Assembly (NCBI RefSeq): GCF_013618625.1 | Contig: NZ_JABRWO010000006.1 | Coordinates: forward strand, 310,001 to 374,000 | Source: Bremerella alba | GTDB taxonomy: Bacteria; Planctomycetota; Planctomycetia; Pirellulales; Pirellulaceae | Reading direction: 5' to 3' | DNA length: 64,000 nucleotides | Shown: in pieces, positions 25,908 through 36,754 of the stretch | How positions within the stretch are numbered: position 1 is the stretch's first letter | How the letters are laid out: the number at the start of each line of letters is the position of its first letter | Program-made: the position numbers and the translations under genes | The notes under the pieces: model-generated | Databases searched by the model: none | The model's input: only the letters and a program-made list of their open reading frames with translations | Told to the model about the DNA's origin: nothing

Positions 25908-28900
25908 CTAAGCCTTCTTAGTCGCAAAGCAATTGGTTATGTCCTCCAGAATCAGGTAAAGGCACGGCACCAATACCAGAATGATGCCGGTCGCAAAGAG
26001 GATCCCGAAGCCCAGCGAGATGGCCATAGGTATGATGTATTGCGCCTGCAGGGAAGTCTCGAAAATTAGTGGCACAAGGCCGCCGAACGTAGTCGCCGTC
26101 GTGAGCATAATGGGGCGAAACCGCCTAAGACCAGCCTGGGAAATCGCATCGAAAGCAGAACCGTCTCCTCGGTAGCGATTCGCGTAGTCAATCATGATCA
26201 GAGAGTCATTGATCACCACGCCGGATAACGCGATCACTCCCATCAGGCTCACAAGCGAGATGTCGTAGCCCAGCAAAATGTGCCCGACAATTGCTCCCAC
26301 GATACCAAACGGGATCGCCACCAGAACGATCAGCGGCTGCAAGTAGCCGCGGAAAGCGATCGCTAACAAAGCATAGATCACCCCTAACGCGAGCCCAAAC
26401 GATCCCCATAACGAGGCCGTTGCCCGCCGCATTTCAGCGTCGCTTCCCTCAAAGGTCCATGTCAGGCCGGGGTAGTCTTCCCGCAGGTTGGGAAGTTCCT
26501 CATTTTTCAACGCAGTAATTACCTGGGTAATCGCCCGCTTTGGCTCAATATCCATCGAAACATTGATCACGCGACGACCATCACGGCGGTTAATCGAAGT
26601 GAATGCCTGGTTTCGCTCGACGTCCGCTACGTCTAAGAGAGGAACCTCGGCACCCCTGGGCGTTCTTATGACTAAGTCTTCCAGGTGATGAACATCCTCG
26701 CGCTGATGTTCGGGAAGTTTTACGCGAACTTCGATCTCGTTGGTCCCCCGCAAGAGACGCAGCGCGAGCGAACCAAAGAAGGCTCCACGAAGTTGATCAC
26801 CGAGTTCCTCGTCGGTCAAACCCAATGCTCGTCCTTCAGGCCGAAGCTTAAAGTCAAACTGCGATTTACCCTTGTTGTAGTTGTCGCTTACATCGCGTGC
26901 ATTGGAGAACTTTTCGGCACGTGCGACAAATGCCTCGGACGCTTTGCCCAAGACCTCTACATCGCTGTGGCTGAGGTCGACGCTCACATCCTGGCGGTGA
27001 CCACCGGGGCCACTTTCAGCTTCAAAGGTTACCTGCGACACGCCGGGCAAATCGCCGATGGCGTCGCGCCACAGCTCTATCACTTCATCGGCGGTCATAT
27101 CGCGTTCATCGGGTGGCTTCATGACAATTTCGACATCGATGAAACTCTGGCCCCGCACGTTTGTCTTGATGCCTTCGGCAACCTCGTGGAGGTTATGCTC
27201 TTCGAACATCCGAGTACTAGCTTTGGTGACAATTTCCGCGATTTCAGCGGCCTGATCTTGAGTCGTTCCGACCGGCATGCGAATGCCGGCCTCGATCTCA
27301 TCGGCAGAGACCGCCGGCATCAAGATCATTCCCATATGAGCACTTGTAGCGTAGCCGCCAACTACCAGGAAAAGTCCGATCGCAACGCTCGCGGTGACAT
27401 ACCGAAACCGCAAACAAATGTTCAGAATCGGACCGTAGATCATCTCGACAAATCGCTGAAATCCACGCAAAAAGGACTGTTGGCAGCCGTGTAGCCAGGC
27501 ACCCAGTCCCCCCTTCTTTCGGCCTGCCGCGCGAGCGTGTGCCAAGTGGGCAGGCAGAATAAACAGCGATTCGAATAGAGACAGAGTAAGGACGACAATC
27601 ACCACTACGGGCAACGGTCCCCAGAACTTGCCTGTTTCCCCTGGGATAAACATCAGCGGAACAAACGCCACGATGTTGGTCAAAATACTGAAGATCACTG
27701 GCCCCGAAACTTCGCGGGTACCCATGATCGCTGCTGTTAGGTAGTTGCTCTCTTCTTGTCGCTTTTCGTAGACGTTTTCGCCTACCACCACGGCATCATC
27801 CACCACGATGCCCAGTACCACCAAGAAACCGAATAGCGAGATCATGTTGATACTGACGTCCACCGCCGGCAGGAAAAGAATTCCACCGATGAAGGACACG
27901 ACCATTCCCATCATCACCCAAAACGCCAGACGAACTTCCAGGAATAAGGCCAAAATGACCAGCACGATCACAACCGCTAGGACGGCGTTCTCCATCACAA
28001 GATAAAGGCGGCGTCGGAATTCCTCGGCATTGTTTCGATCGATCCGCCACTGGACGCCCGGTGGCAGAACGCTTTCAAACGCCTTCATCGACTCTTCAAC
28101 CGCATTGGCGATGTCGATGGGCGACTGTGATCCGACGCGAAAGATATCGATTTCAACCGAAGGGGATTGGCTGAACTGCGAATGAAATCCCACCTCATCG
28201 AATCCATCACGAATCGTGGCAATGTCTTCGAGACGAACGACCGAACCACCTCGATTGGAAACGACTTCAATATCGGCGAATTCTTCGGCCCATTGTTTTC
28301 GGGCTTTCACTCTCAGCAGAATTTCACCGGCACTGGTGGCTACAGAGCCTGCGGCAACGTCCGAACTAGAAACGCGAATCGTATCAGCCACATCGGACAA
28401 CGTCAGGCCATACTCTCGCAACCGTTCCCGTGGAATTTCGATATGCGTGACGTATTCTGGTACACGTCTTAGCTCTACCTGCGTAATATCAGGATGAGCC
28501 TGCAATTGGTCGCGAAGTTGTTCGGCCAGCTTTCGCAAGGTCCATACGTCGACGGGGCCGTATAGCCCGACCTGCATGACTTCTCGCTGTCGCGATTGAA
28601 GCCGGACTTCGGGTTGGTCGATTTGATCTGGGAATGTACGAATACGGTTGACGGCCTGATCGATATCCTGAAAGGCCTTCATCCGGTTCTCGCCGGCGAC
28701 CAACTCGATAAGCACTTCGCCGCGCCCTTCGCGTGCTTCGCTGGTGATCTCGCGAATTCCCTCCACTCCGCGAACGGCCTCTTCGATCGGTCGTAAGATC
28801 CCCTGCTCAACCTCTTCGGGGGCCGCTCCGGGGTAGCCGATATAGACTTCCACGATGTCGAGTTGAAATTGAGGAAATACCTCCTTTTGCATCACCATCG

Positions 28901-29027
28901 CCGTCCAGATGCCGCCGACCAACAAGATCATCATGAGCAAGTTAGCAGCAATCGAATTCCGAGCCATCCAAGCGATGGCACCACCTTGTGGGGCTTCCTT
29001 TTCTTCAGATTCGCTAGGTTCGCTCAC
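25908..29027 (-). CDS. RND-family efflux transporter inner-membrane permease
   Basis: Proton-driven pump of a tripartite efflux system (AcrB/HAE1 type). 1039 residues, with twelve predicted helices in two repeats, each followed by a large periplasmic loop. The proton-relay pair is D410-D411 in V-V-D-D-A-V-V-V within TM4. The C-terminal [13 protein letters not shown] segment is the counterpart in the second repeat. Its ATG overlaps the stop of the adaptor gene by four bases. Substrate range cannot be told from the sequence. Confidence 0.95.
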   Translation of the reverse strand: MSEPSESEEKEAPQGGAIAWMARNSIAANLLMMILLVGGIWTAMVMQKEVFPQFQLDIVEVYIGYPGAAPEEVEQGILRPIEEAVRGVEGIREITSEAREGRGEVLIELVAGENRMKAFQDIDQAVNRIRTFPDQIDQPEVRLQSRQREVMQVGLYGPVDVWTLRKLAEQLRDQLQAHPDITQVELRRVPEYVTHIEIPRERLREYGLTLSDVADTIRVSSSDVAAGSVATSAGEILLRVKARKQWAEEFADIEVVSNRGGSVVRLEDIATIRDGFDEVGFHSQFSQSPSVEIDIFRVGSQSPIDIANAVEESMKAFESVLPPGVQWRIDRNNAEEFRRRLYLVMENAVLAVVIVLVILALFLEVRLAFWVMMGMVVSFIGGILFLPAVDVSINMISLFGFLVVLGIVVDDAVVVGENVYEKRQEESNYLTAAIMGTREVSGPVIFSILTNIVAFVPLMFIPGETGKFWGPLPVVVIVVLTLSLFESLFILPAHLAHARAAGRKKGGLGAWLHGCQQSFLRGFQRFVEMIYGPILNICLRFRYVTASVAIGLFLVVGGYATSAHMGMILMPAVSADEIEAGIRMPVGTTQDQAAEIAEIVTKASTRMFEEHNLHEVAEGIKTNVRGQSFIDVEIVMKPPDERDMTADEVIELWRDAIGDLPGVSQVTFEAESGPGGHRQDVSVDLSHSDVEVLGKASEAFVARAEKFSNARDVSDNYNKGKSQFDFKLRPEGRALGLTDEELGDQLRGAFFGSLALRLLRGTNEIEVRVKLPEHQREDVHHLEDLVIRTPRGAEVPLLDVADVERNQAFTSINRRDGRRVINVSMDIEPKRAITQVITALKNEELPNLREDYPGLTWTFEGSDAEMRRATASLWGSFGLALGVIYALLAIAFRGYLQPLIVLVAIPFGIVGAIVGHILLGYDISLVSLMGVIALSGVVINDSLIMIDYANRYRGDGSAFDAISQAGLRRFRPIMLTTATTFGGLVPLIFETSLQAQYIIPMAISLGFGILFATGIILVLVPCLYLILEDITNCFATKKA

Positions 29028-30253
29028 TCTTGGGACTCCTCGCTTTGAGGTTCCGGCGACGCATCCATCTTTTTCAGCCCGATTCCCGTGGCTACGGTGG
29101 CGAGCGTGGTTGTCACGACCTCGTCTCCCGACTCAAGCCCTTCGTCAATGTAGGCATATTTTGCGTCACGAAAGACGACCGAGGTTTCGCGAATCTCCAA
29201 CTTGTCATCCTTCATTACCCAGACGGTATCCCGGTTATGGACGAACTCGCGTTTCAGACGGACGACGTTTTCGATCGGACGGCCCTCGATATGCGTTTCA
29301 ATCAAGGTGTCTAAGATTAACGGCGGGACATCCGACTTCATCGCCAATGGGTCGGCAACCACAATCAAGACACGTGCCAGCCGCGTTTGCTGATCGAGAC
29401 TTCCTATCATCCGCGCAACCGATGCGTAGCGTTCCACCCCACTGGGCCACGTGTCGGGGTCACGCAATGTAACCAGTGAGCTTCGTCCATCATGTTCAGG
29501 AAATTGAATCCACTTCAAACTGCGGACAGGCACCGAAGCCATAATCCAATATTCGTCGACTCCTACAAGCCGTGCCAGGTCCTCGCTAGGAGAAACCTGA
29601 GAGCCGACATTGACGGAACGCTCGAGAATTTGCGCGTCGAACGGAGCAGCGATACTTGTTCGCTTAAGATCAAGCCGGGCACGTTCGATGGCCGCTTTGG
29701 CCGCATTGACCTCCGCTTGAATCGACTCGTATTGCGGCTCTCGAAGTACTAAAGCACGATTCGCCTCGTCGATGGTTCCTTCGAGTAAGGCCAGCTCTTT
29801 TTTCGCCAGCGATTGCCGACCACGCTCAATATCGAGTAAAGCGACCGCTTGTTGCAGTTCGCTTTCACGCATAGAGATCGTGTTCTCGAAGTCCGCAGGG
29901 TCAATTTGCAGGAGAAAATCACCCGTCTTGACCATGCCACCGGGAACGAATTTTGGTGACATCGATACTACCTGGCCGTTGACCCGAGGACTTAGTGTAA
30001 TCTCTTGTGCTGCCTGAACGGTACCAAGTACAACGAGCGTTGGCGCATAAGTCCCCTTTTCAACGGTTACTGTTTCGACGATTGCGGCTGACTTGCGAGT
30101 CGCTTCAATCTGCTGGGCTTTGGGTTCGGTCTGATTGATCACCACAATCGTAGCCACAGATACGCCCAGGATCGTAAGACACACGATGGCTGTGGCCAAG
30201 AATTGCAGGACTTTCAACTTGATGGACGTGGGCTTAGAGGGTGCGTCATTCAT
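29024..30253 (-). CDS. RND efflux periplasmic adaptor (membrane fusion protein)
   Basis: Links the RND permease to the outer-membrane channel. Start is set at ATG 30253, seven bases after a GAGGAG site, giving 409 residues; an in-frame ATG at 30307 would overlap the upstream gene needlessly. It has one N-terminal membrane anchor (about residues 12-36), a lipoyl/barrel-sandwich half ([19 protein letters not shown]), a long alpha hairpin with coiled-coil character (about 110-190), and a second lipoyl half (I-A-A-P-F-D-A). It overlaps the outer-membrane gene by eight bases and the permease gene by four. Confidence 0.92.
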   Translation of the reverse strand: MNDAPSKPTSIKLKVLQFLATAIVCLTILGVSVATIVVINQTEPKAQQIEATRKSAAIVETVTVEKGTYAPTLVVLGTVQAAQEITLSPRVNGQVVSMSPKFVPGGMVKTGDFLLQIDPADFENTISMRESELQQAVALLDIERGRQSLAKKELALLEGTIDEANRALVLREPQYESIQAEVNAAKAAIERARLDLKRTSIAAPFDAQILERSVNVGSQVSPSEDLARLVGVDEYWIMASVPVRSLKWIQFPEHDGRSSLVTLRDPDTWPSGVERYASVARMIGSLDQQTRLARVLIVVADPLAMKSDVPPLILDTLIETHIEGRPIENVVRLKREFVHNRDTVWVMKDDKLEIRETSVVFRDAKYAYIDEGLESGDEVVTTTLATVATGIGLKKMDASPEPQSEESQE

Positions 30254-31742
30254 CGATTTCGTTCTCCTCGGGTAGCTCCAAAATGATTGCTGGCGGAGCG
30301 TCTTCAATGATTTCGATGGGAACGCCGTCTACATATTCCAAGGGGATATTTGCCAAGGGGTAGGCTTGTTGAGGGTCAAAATCACCTGCGAGGGCCAGGT
30401 AGAGTGCGATGCGGTTAAGTATCAAGTTTAGTCTTGCGGACAAAACCGTTCGCTGCAAGCTTTGTTCCTGCTGCATCGAGCTTAAAACATCGAGGTATTC
30501 TGTCTCGCCGATTAAATACTGCTCGCGTAGTTGTATCGATGCCTGATGGGCAAGTTTGGCCTGAGCTTCCAGCTTTTCAATTCGCTGACGTTGGTACCGC
30601 TCGCGCGTTAACGCGTCCTCAACTTCCTGATAGGCAATTAGCACCGTCTGGGAGAACTCGGTAAAGCGAAGCCGGACCGTCGCCATGTTGCGATTGACCT
30701 CAGCACGACGCTCTCCACCATCGATCAGCGGGGCGATCAATTGCCCCGCAACTGAGAGGTACCATTCGCGAAAAAGGTTCTCGGGGCTTTCGGCTGCTGT
30801 TGTAATGGATCCGGCCAAGTTCAAGCGGGGATATTGCGCACTGACGGCCGATGCCAAGTCACGATCGGCGGCCCACAGAGCGAGGAATTCGCGACGAATG
30901 TCGGGGCGACGATTTAACAACTCGGAAGGTAATCCGGTTTCTGGCAAAGGGGGAAGCATGGGCAACTGAGCTCCCGGCGAGAAGCTTGCCTCTTGCGGTG
31001 GCACCCCCTGCAAGACCGCCAAAAGATGCTCCAGCACTTCAATCCGCGAGGTAACGACCACACGCTGCTCGCGAGTCGCTTCGACTAATTGACGTTGTCT
31101 TAAGACGTCGGCACTACGAATTTGTCCGAGACCGAAGCGTGCTTCTTGGATTTCTAGCCCAGTCAAGTTGGTCCGAATCTGTTCATCTAATAGTTCTATT
31201 TGGGCGTTTGCTTCAATCAAGGCATACCACGTTCGTGCGACATCCGCGGAAAGTGTTAGTGCGACGACATTAAAGTCGGCCTCGGTAGCCGAAGCACGCA
31301 GCCACTGGGCATCGACCCGGGAACCGATTTCTCCCCATAGATCGACCTGATAGGAAGCATCCAGCCCCAGAACCCAACGAGCCGTGTTCGGACCATCGGT
31401 CCGAACGTTACTCTCGGCCGAGGCGACCCCGTCCACGTCAGGCCACAAGTCTGAAGCCTCGCGACGTGCGACCGATTGAGCCTGAAGAATTCGTTGAAGG
31501 GCCCCTTCCAAGTCAAAATTGCCGCGCAAAGCGATATCGACTTGTTGATCGAGTTCTGGATCGTCGAATGTGGTCCACCAGAATTCTCGTAGCGGAGCCT
31601 CGCCGCTCTCCGAGAATGGGGGGGGAGCTTGCGTCGGTAACGTGACCGCCGATTCTTTCCCCGCGCAGCCGCTACCTAAAAGCTGCAGCATTATTAGCAG
31701 CAACCATCCTGGTAGCCTGCGGGTTGAAAGTAGTCCCTTCAT
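30246..31742 (-). CDS. TolC/NodT-type outer-membrane efflux lipoprotein
   Basis: Outer-membrane channel of the RND pump. 498 residues, lipoprotein signal with lipobox L-G-S-G-C (Cys26). The body shows the two-fold outer-membrane efflux repeat, each with long amphipathic helices: the first around [13 protein letters not shown], the second around [18 protein letters not shown] between them is typical of the NodT subgroup. First gene of the efflux operon. The C-terminus carries an extra acidic tail of about 50 residues. Confidence 0.93.
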   Translation of the reverse strand: MKGLLSTRRLPGWLLLIMLQLLGSGCAGKESAVTLPTQAPPPFSESGEAPLREFWWTTFDDPELDQQVDIALRGNFDLEGALQRILQAQSVARREASDLWPDVDGVASAESNVRTDGPNTARWVLGLDASYQVDLWGEIGSRVDAQWLRASATEADFNVVALTLSADVARTWYALIEANAQIELLDEQIRTNLTGLEIQEARFGLGQIRSADVLRQRQLVEATREQRVVVTSRIEVLEHLLAVLQGVPPQEASFSPGAQLPMLPPLPETGLPSELLNRRPDIRREFLALWAADRDLASAVSAQYPRLNLAGSITTAAESPENLFREWYLSVAGQLIAPLIDGGERRAEVNRNMATVRLRFTEFSQTVLIAYQEVEDALTRERYQRQRIEKLEAQAKLAHQASIQLREQYLIGETEYLDVLSSMQQEQSLQRTVLSARLNLILNRIALYLALAGDFDPQQAYPLANIPLEYVDGVPIEIIEDAPPAIILELPEENEIDE

Positions 31743-31913
31743 GGGTGGAGATATTAGCTTGCTAACTTAATCCAAGGCAAGATCAAATTGAGACTTGCGC
31801 AAAGGCTAGCAGCAAAAAGCTACCTACGTACTGCCAAATCGGTTTTCAGAATGTGATCCCAGGTATTCTGCAAGCGCAATCACTATTGCTTCCACCTTGC
31901 TGGGGCCTGCGTT

Positions 31914-33500
31914 CTAGCCTGTCACTAAGTGATTTGCTGGCTGCTCTGGACTGTGCATCTCCCGCAGATCCGCATCGTAAAGTCGCATCCTGGCCGATTC
32001 TAAGTACACGCCAAACTGCCCTGCAGAGAACGTAGAGTCAGCAAGTGATAGGATAATTCGACCATTGACGGAAAACTCGATGTAATGACCAAACGCGATT
32101 AAGCAAATATTCGCTTCCCCTGGTGTATCGCTCCGCCAGTTGCCACTTTGCAGCGCTTGGAACTGCATCATATGCTCGCCACTTCCCGGTTCACCGGTAT
32201 GCCAGGCACGTAGTTGGGCCATTCCCTTGAGCAGGTCCAAGGATAAGTAGTATCCATCGTGCGTCTCGGGGTCGACTCGAAAAATAATTCCACACTTTCC
32301 GAGACCGTACAAGTCGATTTTCGCGGAGAATCTGGCAGACTCGATCGAACCGTCAAACACGTAGGCCTGAAATCCCGCTTCGCATCCCAGGTCGAGGTTG
32401 TTCCCATCGATCGAACAAAACTGTTGGCCAATGCCTTGCTGAAGTTGGTGGACGCAGCGTGTGTCAATTCGCTCGCCGACAAACTTGTTGAGGCCCTCAA
32501 ATGTTGTCGTGCGCAACATTCCATCGTCGGTAAGATGGAGTCTTTTCGGGGGTGGCATCAAATTTCTGGCGGTTCGATCGGGCCCCCCGAGCGTGAAGAA
32601 ATTCCACAGCAGCCATCCTTGGTCGTCGCGGCATACGCGGCCGGCATAGTTTCCTTGGGCGAGAAGTACATTGTCGTAATAACTTCGCCACGGGTTGCCA
32701 ATCTTGTCGGTGTGCCAGTAGCGAATTTTGGCGTCCTCGCGAATGCTGCCGATCAAGTAGTATTCGTCGTCCAGTTTGAGGAGGTTAGGAACCTCGATAT
32801 CGTCGTACAGACCTGGATGATGAAGGGACGGACGAGCCTCAAATTTCTCAGGAGCGACTTCTTCCATCACGCCGACGCAACCTCGTCGTACCACTGGCCC
32901 TTCTTTCATGCGGGCCCCCATGATGAGCCAGCCACGATCTCCCTCGTGGTAATAGTAAGGGTCTCGAAAGCTGACCCAGCAGCGTCCCTCATCCAAAGAA
33001 GACTCGTAGAACTTTGGATCCGCTTCGACGGGAAGGTGACTCTCTGGGTCGTACATCGCATGGCGACAACTCGTGGTCTGCTGTCGAGAAATTTCGCGGG
33101 CCTGCATGACCTTGGCCGGATCGCTCGGTCCTCGTTCATCCTTCCAATTCACAGGCAACTTGCGCCAATGAAAGAGGTCGTCACTGACCGCCAGCCCGAT
33201 TCTTTGGATGTTGCCTTGCTCACGTCGTGAGAGACCGGTGTAGAACATACGCCACCGTCCCGGCTGGTGCGGATCAGGCGAGACGGCCATCGTCCACAAC
33301 ATGAGATCATCCCACGAGCCGGGATCGCCAATGAAGAGGGCATTATTCACACGTCGCCAATCGATTCCGTTTGTGCTGACGGCGTGGGCGATAAAATCGT
33401 GATTGGGTAACACCAAGTGAAACAGGTGATATAGTCCATCATGAAAGACGATGTCAACGTCGCCGATTGCCTTTCGGCTGCCTTGGGTTTCCGTATACAT
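31914..33500 (-). CDS. GH32/GH-J-like beta-propeller protein, cytoplasmic
   Basis: 528 residues, no signal peptide. The N-terminal part fits the five-bladed propeller of GH32-type fructan/sucrose hydrolases. [16 protein letters not shown] near residues 13-28 supplies a possible nucleophile (D16 or D14), S-F-R-D-P supplies the stabiliser D180, and E236 in E-V-P-N-L-L is the possible acid/base. The C-terminal 150 residues form a lectin-like beta sandwich ([14 protein letters not shown]). The N-terminal W-x-N-D-P-N-G motif of true invertases is altered, so the substrate is uncertain. It is the first minus-strand gene at the border of the polysaccharide locus. Confidence 0.72.
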   Translation of the reverse strand: MYTETQGSRKAIGDVDIVFHDGLYHLFHLVLPNHDFIAHAVSTNGIDWRRVNNALFIGDPGSWDDLMLWTMAVSPDPHQPGRWRMFYTGLSRREQGNIQRIGLAVSDDLFHWRKLPVNWKDERGPSDPAKVMQAREISRQQTTSCRHAMYDPESHLPVEADPKFYESSLDEGRCWVSFRDPYYYHEGDRGWLIMGARMKEGPVVRRGCVGVMEEVAPEKFEARPSLHHPGLYDDIEVPNLLKLDDEYYLIGSIREDAKIRYWHTDKIGNPWRSYYDNVLLAQGNYAGRVCRDDQGWLLWNFFTLGGPDRTARNLMPPPKRLHLTDDGMLRTTTFEGLNKFVGERIDTRCVHQLQQGIGQQFCSIDGNNLDLGCEAGFQAYVFDGSIESARFSAKIDLYGLGKCGIIFRVDPETHDGYYLSLDLLKGMAQLRAWHTGEPGSGEHMMQFQALQSGNWRSDTPGEANICLIAFGHYIEFSVNGRIILSLADSTFSAGQFGVYLESARMRLYDADLREMHSPEQPANHLVTG

Positions 33501-33715
33501 GGTGCCGATCTCTCAGAAAAGCATAGTCCTAGAAGCTGGAATTACCGGAATGTTAAGATGCCAGCTACCTTCGCAGCTTACGCGAAACGCCATGCGGCCG
33601 CGAGAGCAAAACCTTATGACGCAATAGGCTAGACGAATGACCTTACCTCACGTCCAGCGGTCCTAATCAGCGATGGTGAACTCGTGAAAGTCTTGCCGTG
33701 CATCCTGTTCAAACT

Positions 33716-35011
33716 CTACGACTTTATAATGGAACCCAACTGAAACTCGGCGATCAAGCTCTCAGCGTTTTTAACCAGATTAAAATCTTTTTCGACTCGT
33801 GCCCGGCCATTTGCGGCGATTTGACGTCGCAATTCGACGTCTCGATAGAGTGTCTTGATACTCTCAACGATTGACGGTACGTCTCTTGGATTGGGTAGAA
33901 GGCCGCAATTATCACCCAGCAGTTCCGGAATCCCTGATAAGTTACTGCCGATGCAGGGAACACCGCTGGCCATAGCTTCCATGAGAACAACCGGGATTCC
34001 TTCGCGCTGTCCGCTCTTGGTTAGTACACTCGGAGCGACGAGCGCATCAGCGGTGGATAGATGCTTGACGATCTCATCGCGTGTTCTCGGTCCCCAGAAC
34101 ACGACGTGCTTTTCAATCCCGAGTTCTTTGCATTGCGTTTTCAGCTTTTCCATATCAGGGCCACCTCCAATGAAATGGCACTGCACATCAAACGACATCT
34201 CGCGGAGTTGGGCACAAGCCTGCAAGAGATACGTTTGTCCTTTCACCTCGTGCAACGTCCCAATGCAAAGCAGAACCATGGGGCCGCTGCCTAGGTCGAA
34301 GCTAGAGGGAGTACTCCGAGGCAAAAACTTAGCCGTATCTACCCCACAGTGAATCACATGTACTTTGGACGAGAATTGCTGCCCGCATTCTTCTAGAATC
34401 AGATTCCGGTTGTAGTCGGAGATCCCGATCACCGAGGAAGCATCGGCGACCTTCTCGAATAGCATGTGGCGATCGCAGTGGAGATCTGTCCCATGCGCCG
34501 TAAAGCTGTAGGGAATGCCGGTGAGCCGGTGAATGATATAGGCCGAAGCTGCTGGGTGACTACAAAAATGCGCGTGGACGTGCGTGACCTTGCGTCGTTT
34601 CATGTCGCGAGCCATCCACACCGATTTGGGAAAGTAAAATATTGCTCCGGCGAGATAGCGAAAGCTTCCAAAGTTGGCTCGAATGAGTGTCAGCCACGTT
34701 CCGAGATACGTGCCTGGCATCTTTAGCAGGTAGTGCAAATTCGCTAGTAGGATGGCGATCGACAACCAACCGGTGAAGTGCGCTTGCGCGACAATCGGTA
34801 CTGCCTCATTATGCATTGTCTCGCATTTTTCCCGGCGGAGTGGATAGACCTCGACCGGAACCCCTGCACGCCGGGCAGCTATTATTTCGTACAGGACGAA
34901 AGTTTCCGTTAGTTTTGGAAAACGAGACATGATATAAGCTACCGGCGCATGCGTGACGACGGGTTCTTCGTGCGCTGTCTCTGGTTTCTGGGATGCTGCA
35001 GCAATCGCCAT
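33716..35011 (-). CDS. Glycosyltransferase family 4
   Basis: 431 residues, GT-B fold, predicted retaining enzyme that adds a sugar from a nucleotide donor. The N-terminal domain has I-M-S-R-F-P-K-L-T-E-T-F-V, typical of GT4 enzymes of polysaccharide loci, and H-A-H-F-C-S-H-P. The donor domain has the E-x7-E motif in R-E-G-I-P-V-V-L-M-E-A-M-A-S-G and G-I-P-E-L-L. It follows the flippase gene by 12 bases on the same strand, forming an operon that likely transfers sugars onto the lipid-linked repeat unit. Confidence 0.9.
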   Translation of the reverse strand: MAIAAASQKPETAHEEPVVTHAPVAYIMSRFPKLTETFVLYEIIAARRAGVPVEVYPLRREKCETMHNEAVPIVAQAHFTGWLSIAILLANLHYLLKMPGTYLGTWLTLIRANFGSFRYLAGAIFYFPKSVWMARDMKRRKVTHVHAHFCSHPAASAYIIHRLTGIPYSFTAHGTDLHCDRHMLFEKVADASSVIGISDYNRNLILEECGQQFSSKVHVIHCGVDTAKFLPRSTPSSFDLGSGPMVLLCIGTLHEVKGQTYLLQACAQLREMSFDVQCHFIGGGPDMEKLKTQCKELGIEKHVVFWGPRTRDEIVKHLSTADALVAPSVLTKSGQREGIPVVLMEAMASGVPCIGSNLSGIPELLGDNCGLLPNPRDVPSIVESIKTLYRDVELRRQIAANGRARVEKDFNLVKNAESLIAEFQLGSIIKS

Positions 35012-35023
35012 AAAGATCTTCTT

Positions 35024-36577
35024 TCAACCGGTTTGTTCCGTGCCAAGCAAGCGTCCCAACAAAGGAACCCGGGCAACCTCGGGAAACACGTTCGCGACTT
35101 CCAGGTCTTCGCGACACAAAAAGGCGTACAGCATGGATGCCGCCACAAGCAGCGCCGGCATCCAAAACGGATTCACAAGAGAACTGCTGACTCCGGCCCA
35201 CAGGCACCACGTAAGGATCCCGGCCAGAGAGTAGGCTCGGATCAATCGCCAAGCGACAGGGTTCACATCGACGGTCCGAGCAACTGCCACCATACAGGCA
35301 ATCCCTTGCAATCCAAAACCAATCAAAATTGCCCAGGCACCACCGACGGCCCCGAACTTGGGAACGAACAACAGGTTCATGACGACTGCTCCCGCCAAGC
35401 TAATGACATCGACCATGATCAGCGTTCGCAAGCAACTAACAACACGGATTAATCGTAAGTTCATTCCAACGATGGTATTGATGAAGAACCCCAGTGATAG
35501 AATCGCCAGGGTCGAGGCAGAGTCTGCGTATTGAGAACCAAACAGCAGTACGCAAAGCTGCTCAGGCATCAGAAAGCACGCCAGAAAGAGTGGAAAGGAA
35601 AGCACCGTCGTCCATACGGTCGTTTTGCGAAAAAGGTGATTCAACGAGTCAATTGCGCCCTCCGAAAACAAACGGCCAGCACTGGGCATGAAGAGCATTG
35701 AAAATGTGGCAATGACGATGTCGTTCAGCCGTGCCGCCGGAAAGACTGCCTGAAACCCCGCGACCTCTGCAGGAGAGTGGAAGTAACCGATGATCAAAAC
35801 AACCATCGCTCCACGCATAAGGAATCCGACGTCCCCGAAGATTAGCGTAAGACTATAGCTAAACACCTCCTTGGCGGTAGATTTCATGTCCTTCCAAGTA
35901 ACGCTGACAAAGTCCTCTCGCTCGCGAATCAATGAGCGAACCAAAGTCACATATACAAGGACGCCAATAAGCGAGGCAATTAACTGACCCACGGCGAAGG
36001 CAAAAATTCCTCCGCCTGCGAGCACCACAACGATGACGGCAACCAAACGCAAAATTGGTCCGAGGATATATTGTCGTACGAAAATTGCCCGAGGTTTGCC
36101 TAGCACCGAAAAAAGGGATGTGACGAAACAATCCATTACGATGCAGGGAATCATCCAAACCATGACCAACATCAGGTTCATGGAACGCGACGGGGTCGAG
36201 TAAGCGTGTTCTACCCCCCAGATAATGAAAATGGCAGCAATTGCCAGCAATGAACACAGGAACGTGGCCAGCGCCATCAGAAGTGCGGCCGCAGTGAATT
36301 TCGTACGGTCGCCGTTACTCTGAAAGCGAGGAAGGACGCGTAGAGCCGTCTTGTCCATTCCGAATGCTGCGAAGACAGCGGCAACGGCAACGGCCGACAA
36401 AGCAACCGCGTAAACTCCGAACTCGTCTTTAGAAAAATATCTAACTGCGGCAAGCTGTATCGCGAAGTTCATGCCCAACGCAAGGCAACGCCCAGCAAAA
36501 AGAAGCGAGGATCCTCGAATGCCCCGGGCAATTACCCCATTATTTGGGGTGTCCGGTGATGTCTTACTCTTACTCAT
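35024..36577 (-). CDS. Polysaccharide flippase (Wzx/MATE-like)
   Basis: Predicted to flip lipid-linked repeat units across the inner membrane. 517 residues with about 12-14 helices. The N-terminal G-S-S-L-L-F-A-G-R-C-L-A-L-G-M-N and the following Y-F-S-K-D-E-F-G-V-Y-A are classic for the oligosaccharide flippase family. It shares an operon with the GT4 gene and is divergent from the initiating transferase gene, across 177 bases. Confidence 0.9.
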   Translation of the reverse strand: MSKSKTSPDTPNNGVIARGIRGSSLLFAGRCLALGMNFAIQLAAVRYFSKDEFGVYAVALSAVAVAAVFAAFGMDKTALRVLPRFQSNGDRTKFTAAALLMALATFLCSLLAIAAIFIIWGVEHAYSTPSRSMNLMLVMVWMIPCIVMDCFVTSLFSVLGKPRAIFVRQYILGPILRLVAVIVVVLAGGGIFAFAVGQLIASLIGVLVYVTLVRSLIREREDFVSVTWKDMKSTAKEVFSYSLTLIFGDVGFLMRGAMVVLIIGYFHSPAEVAGFQAVFPAARLNDIVIATFSMLFMPSAGRLFSEGAIDSLNHLFRKTTVWTTVLSFPLFLACFLMPEQLCVLLFGSQYADSASTLAILSLGFFINTIVGMNLRLIRVVSCLRTLIMVDVISLAGAVVMNLLFVPKFGAVGGAWAILIGFGLQGIACMVAVARTVDVNPVAWRLIRAYSLAGILTWCLWAGVSSSLVNPFWMPALLVAASMLYAFLCREDLEVANVFPEVARVPLLGRLLGTEQTG

Positions 36578-36754
36578 TTAGGTGGGCAGTGAGATAGCCG
36601 CGCTTTCAAAATAGGATGAATGCCGTCCATTATGCTTCGGCCTGCTTCTCGGGAGGTCGGAAAAATTCTGATTTACACCGCTCGATGCTTGAAAAAGTAT
36701 GACATGTGAGTGTCTATTCCCCACCCACCGCATTAAAAGCCTCACTGATAGCTC

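Noticed and set aside
26685-27494. A 269-codon open frame on the plus strand
   Set aside because: It is antisense to the periplasmic part of the RND permease, whose protein signature is unmistakable; no ribosome site or known domain is seen.
32259-33230. A 323-codon open frame on the plus strand
   Set aside because: Antisense shadow of the GH32-like gene; no recognisable domain and no neighbours to form an operon with.
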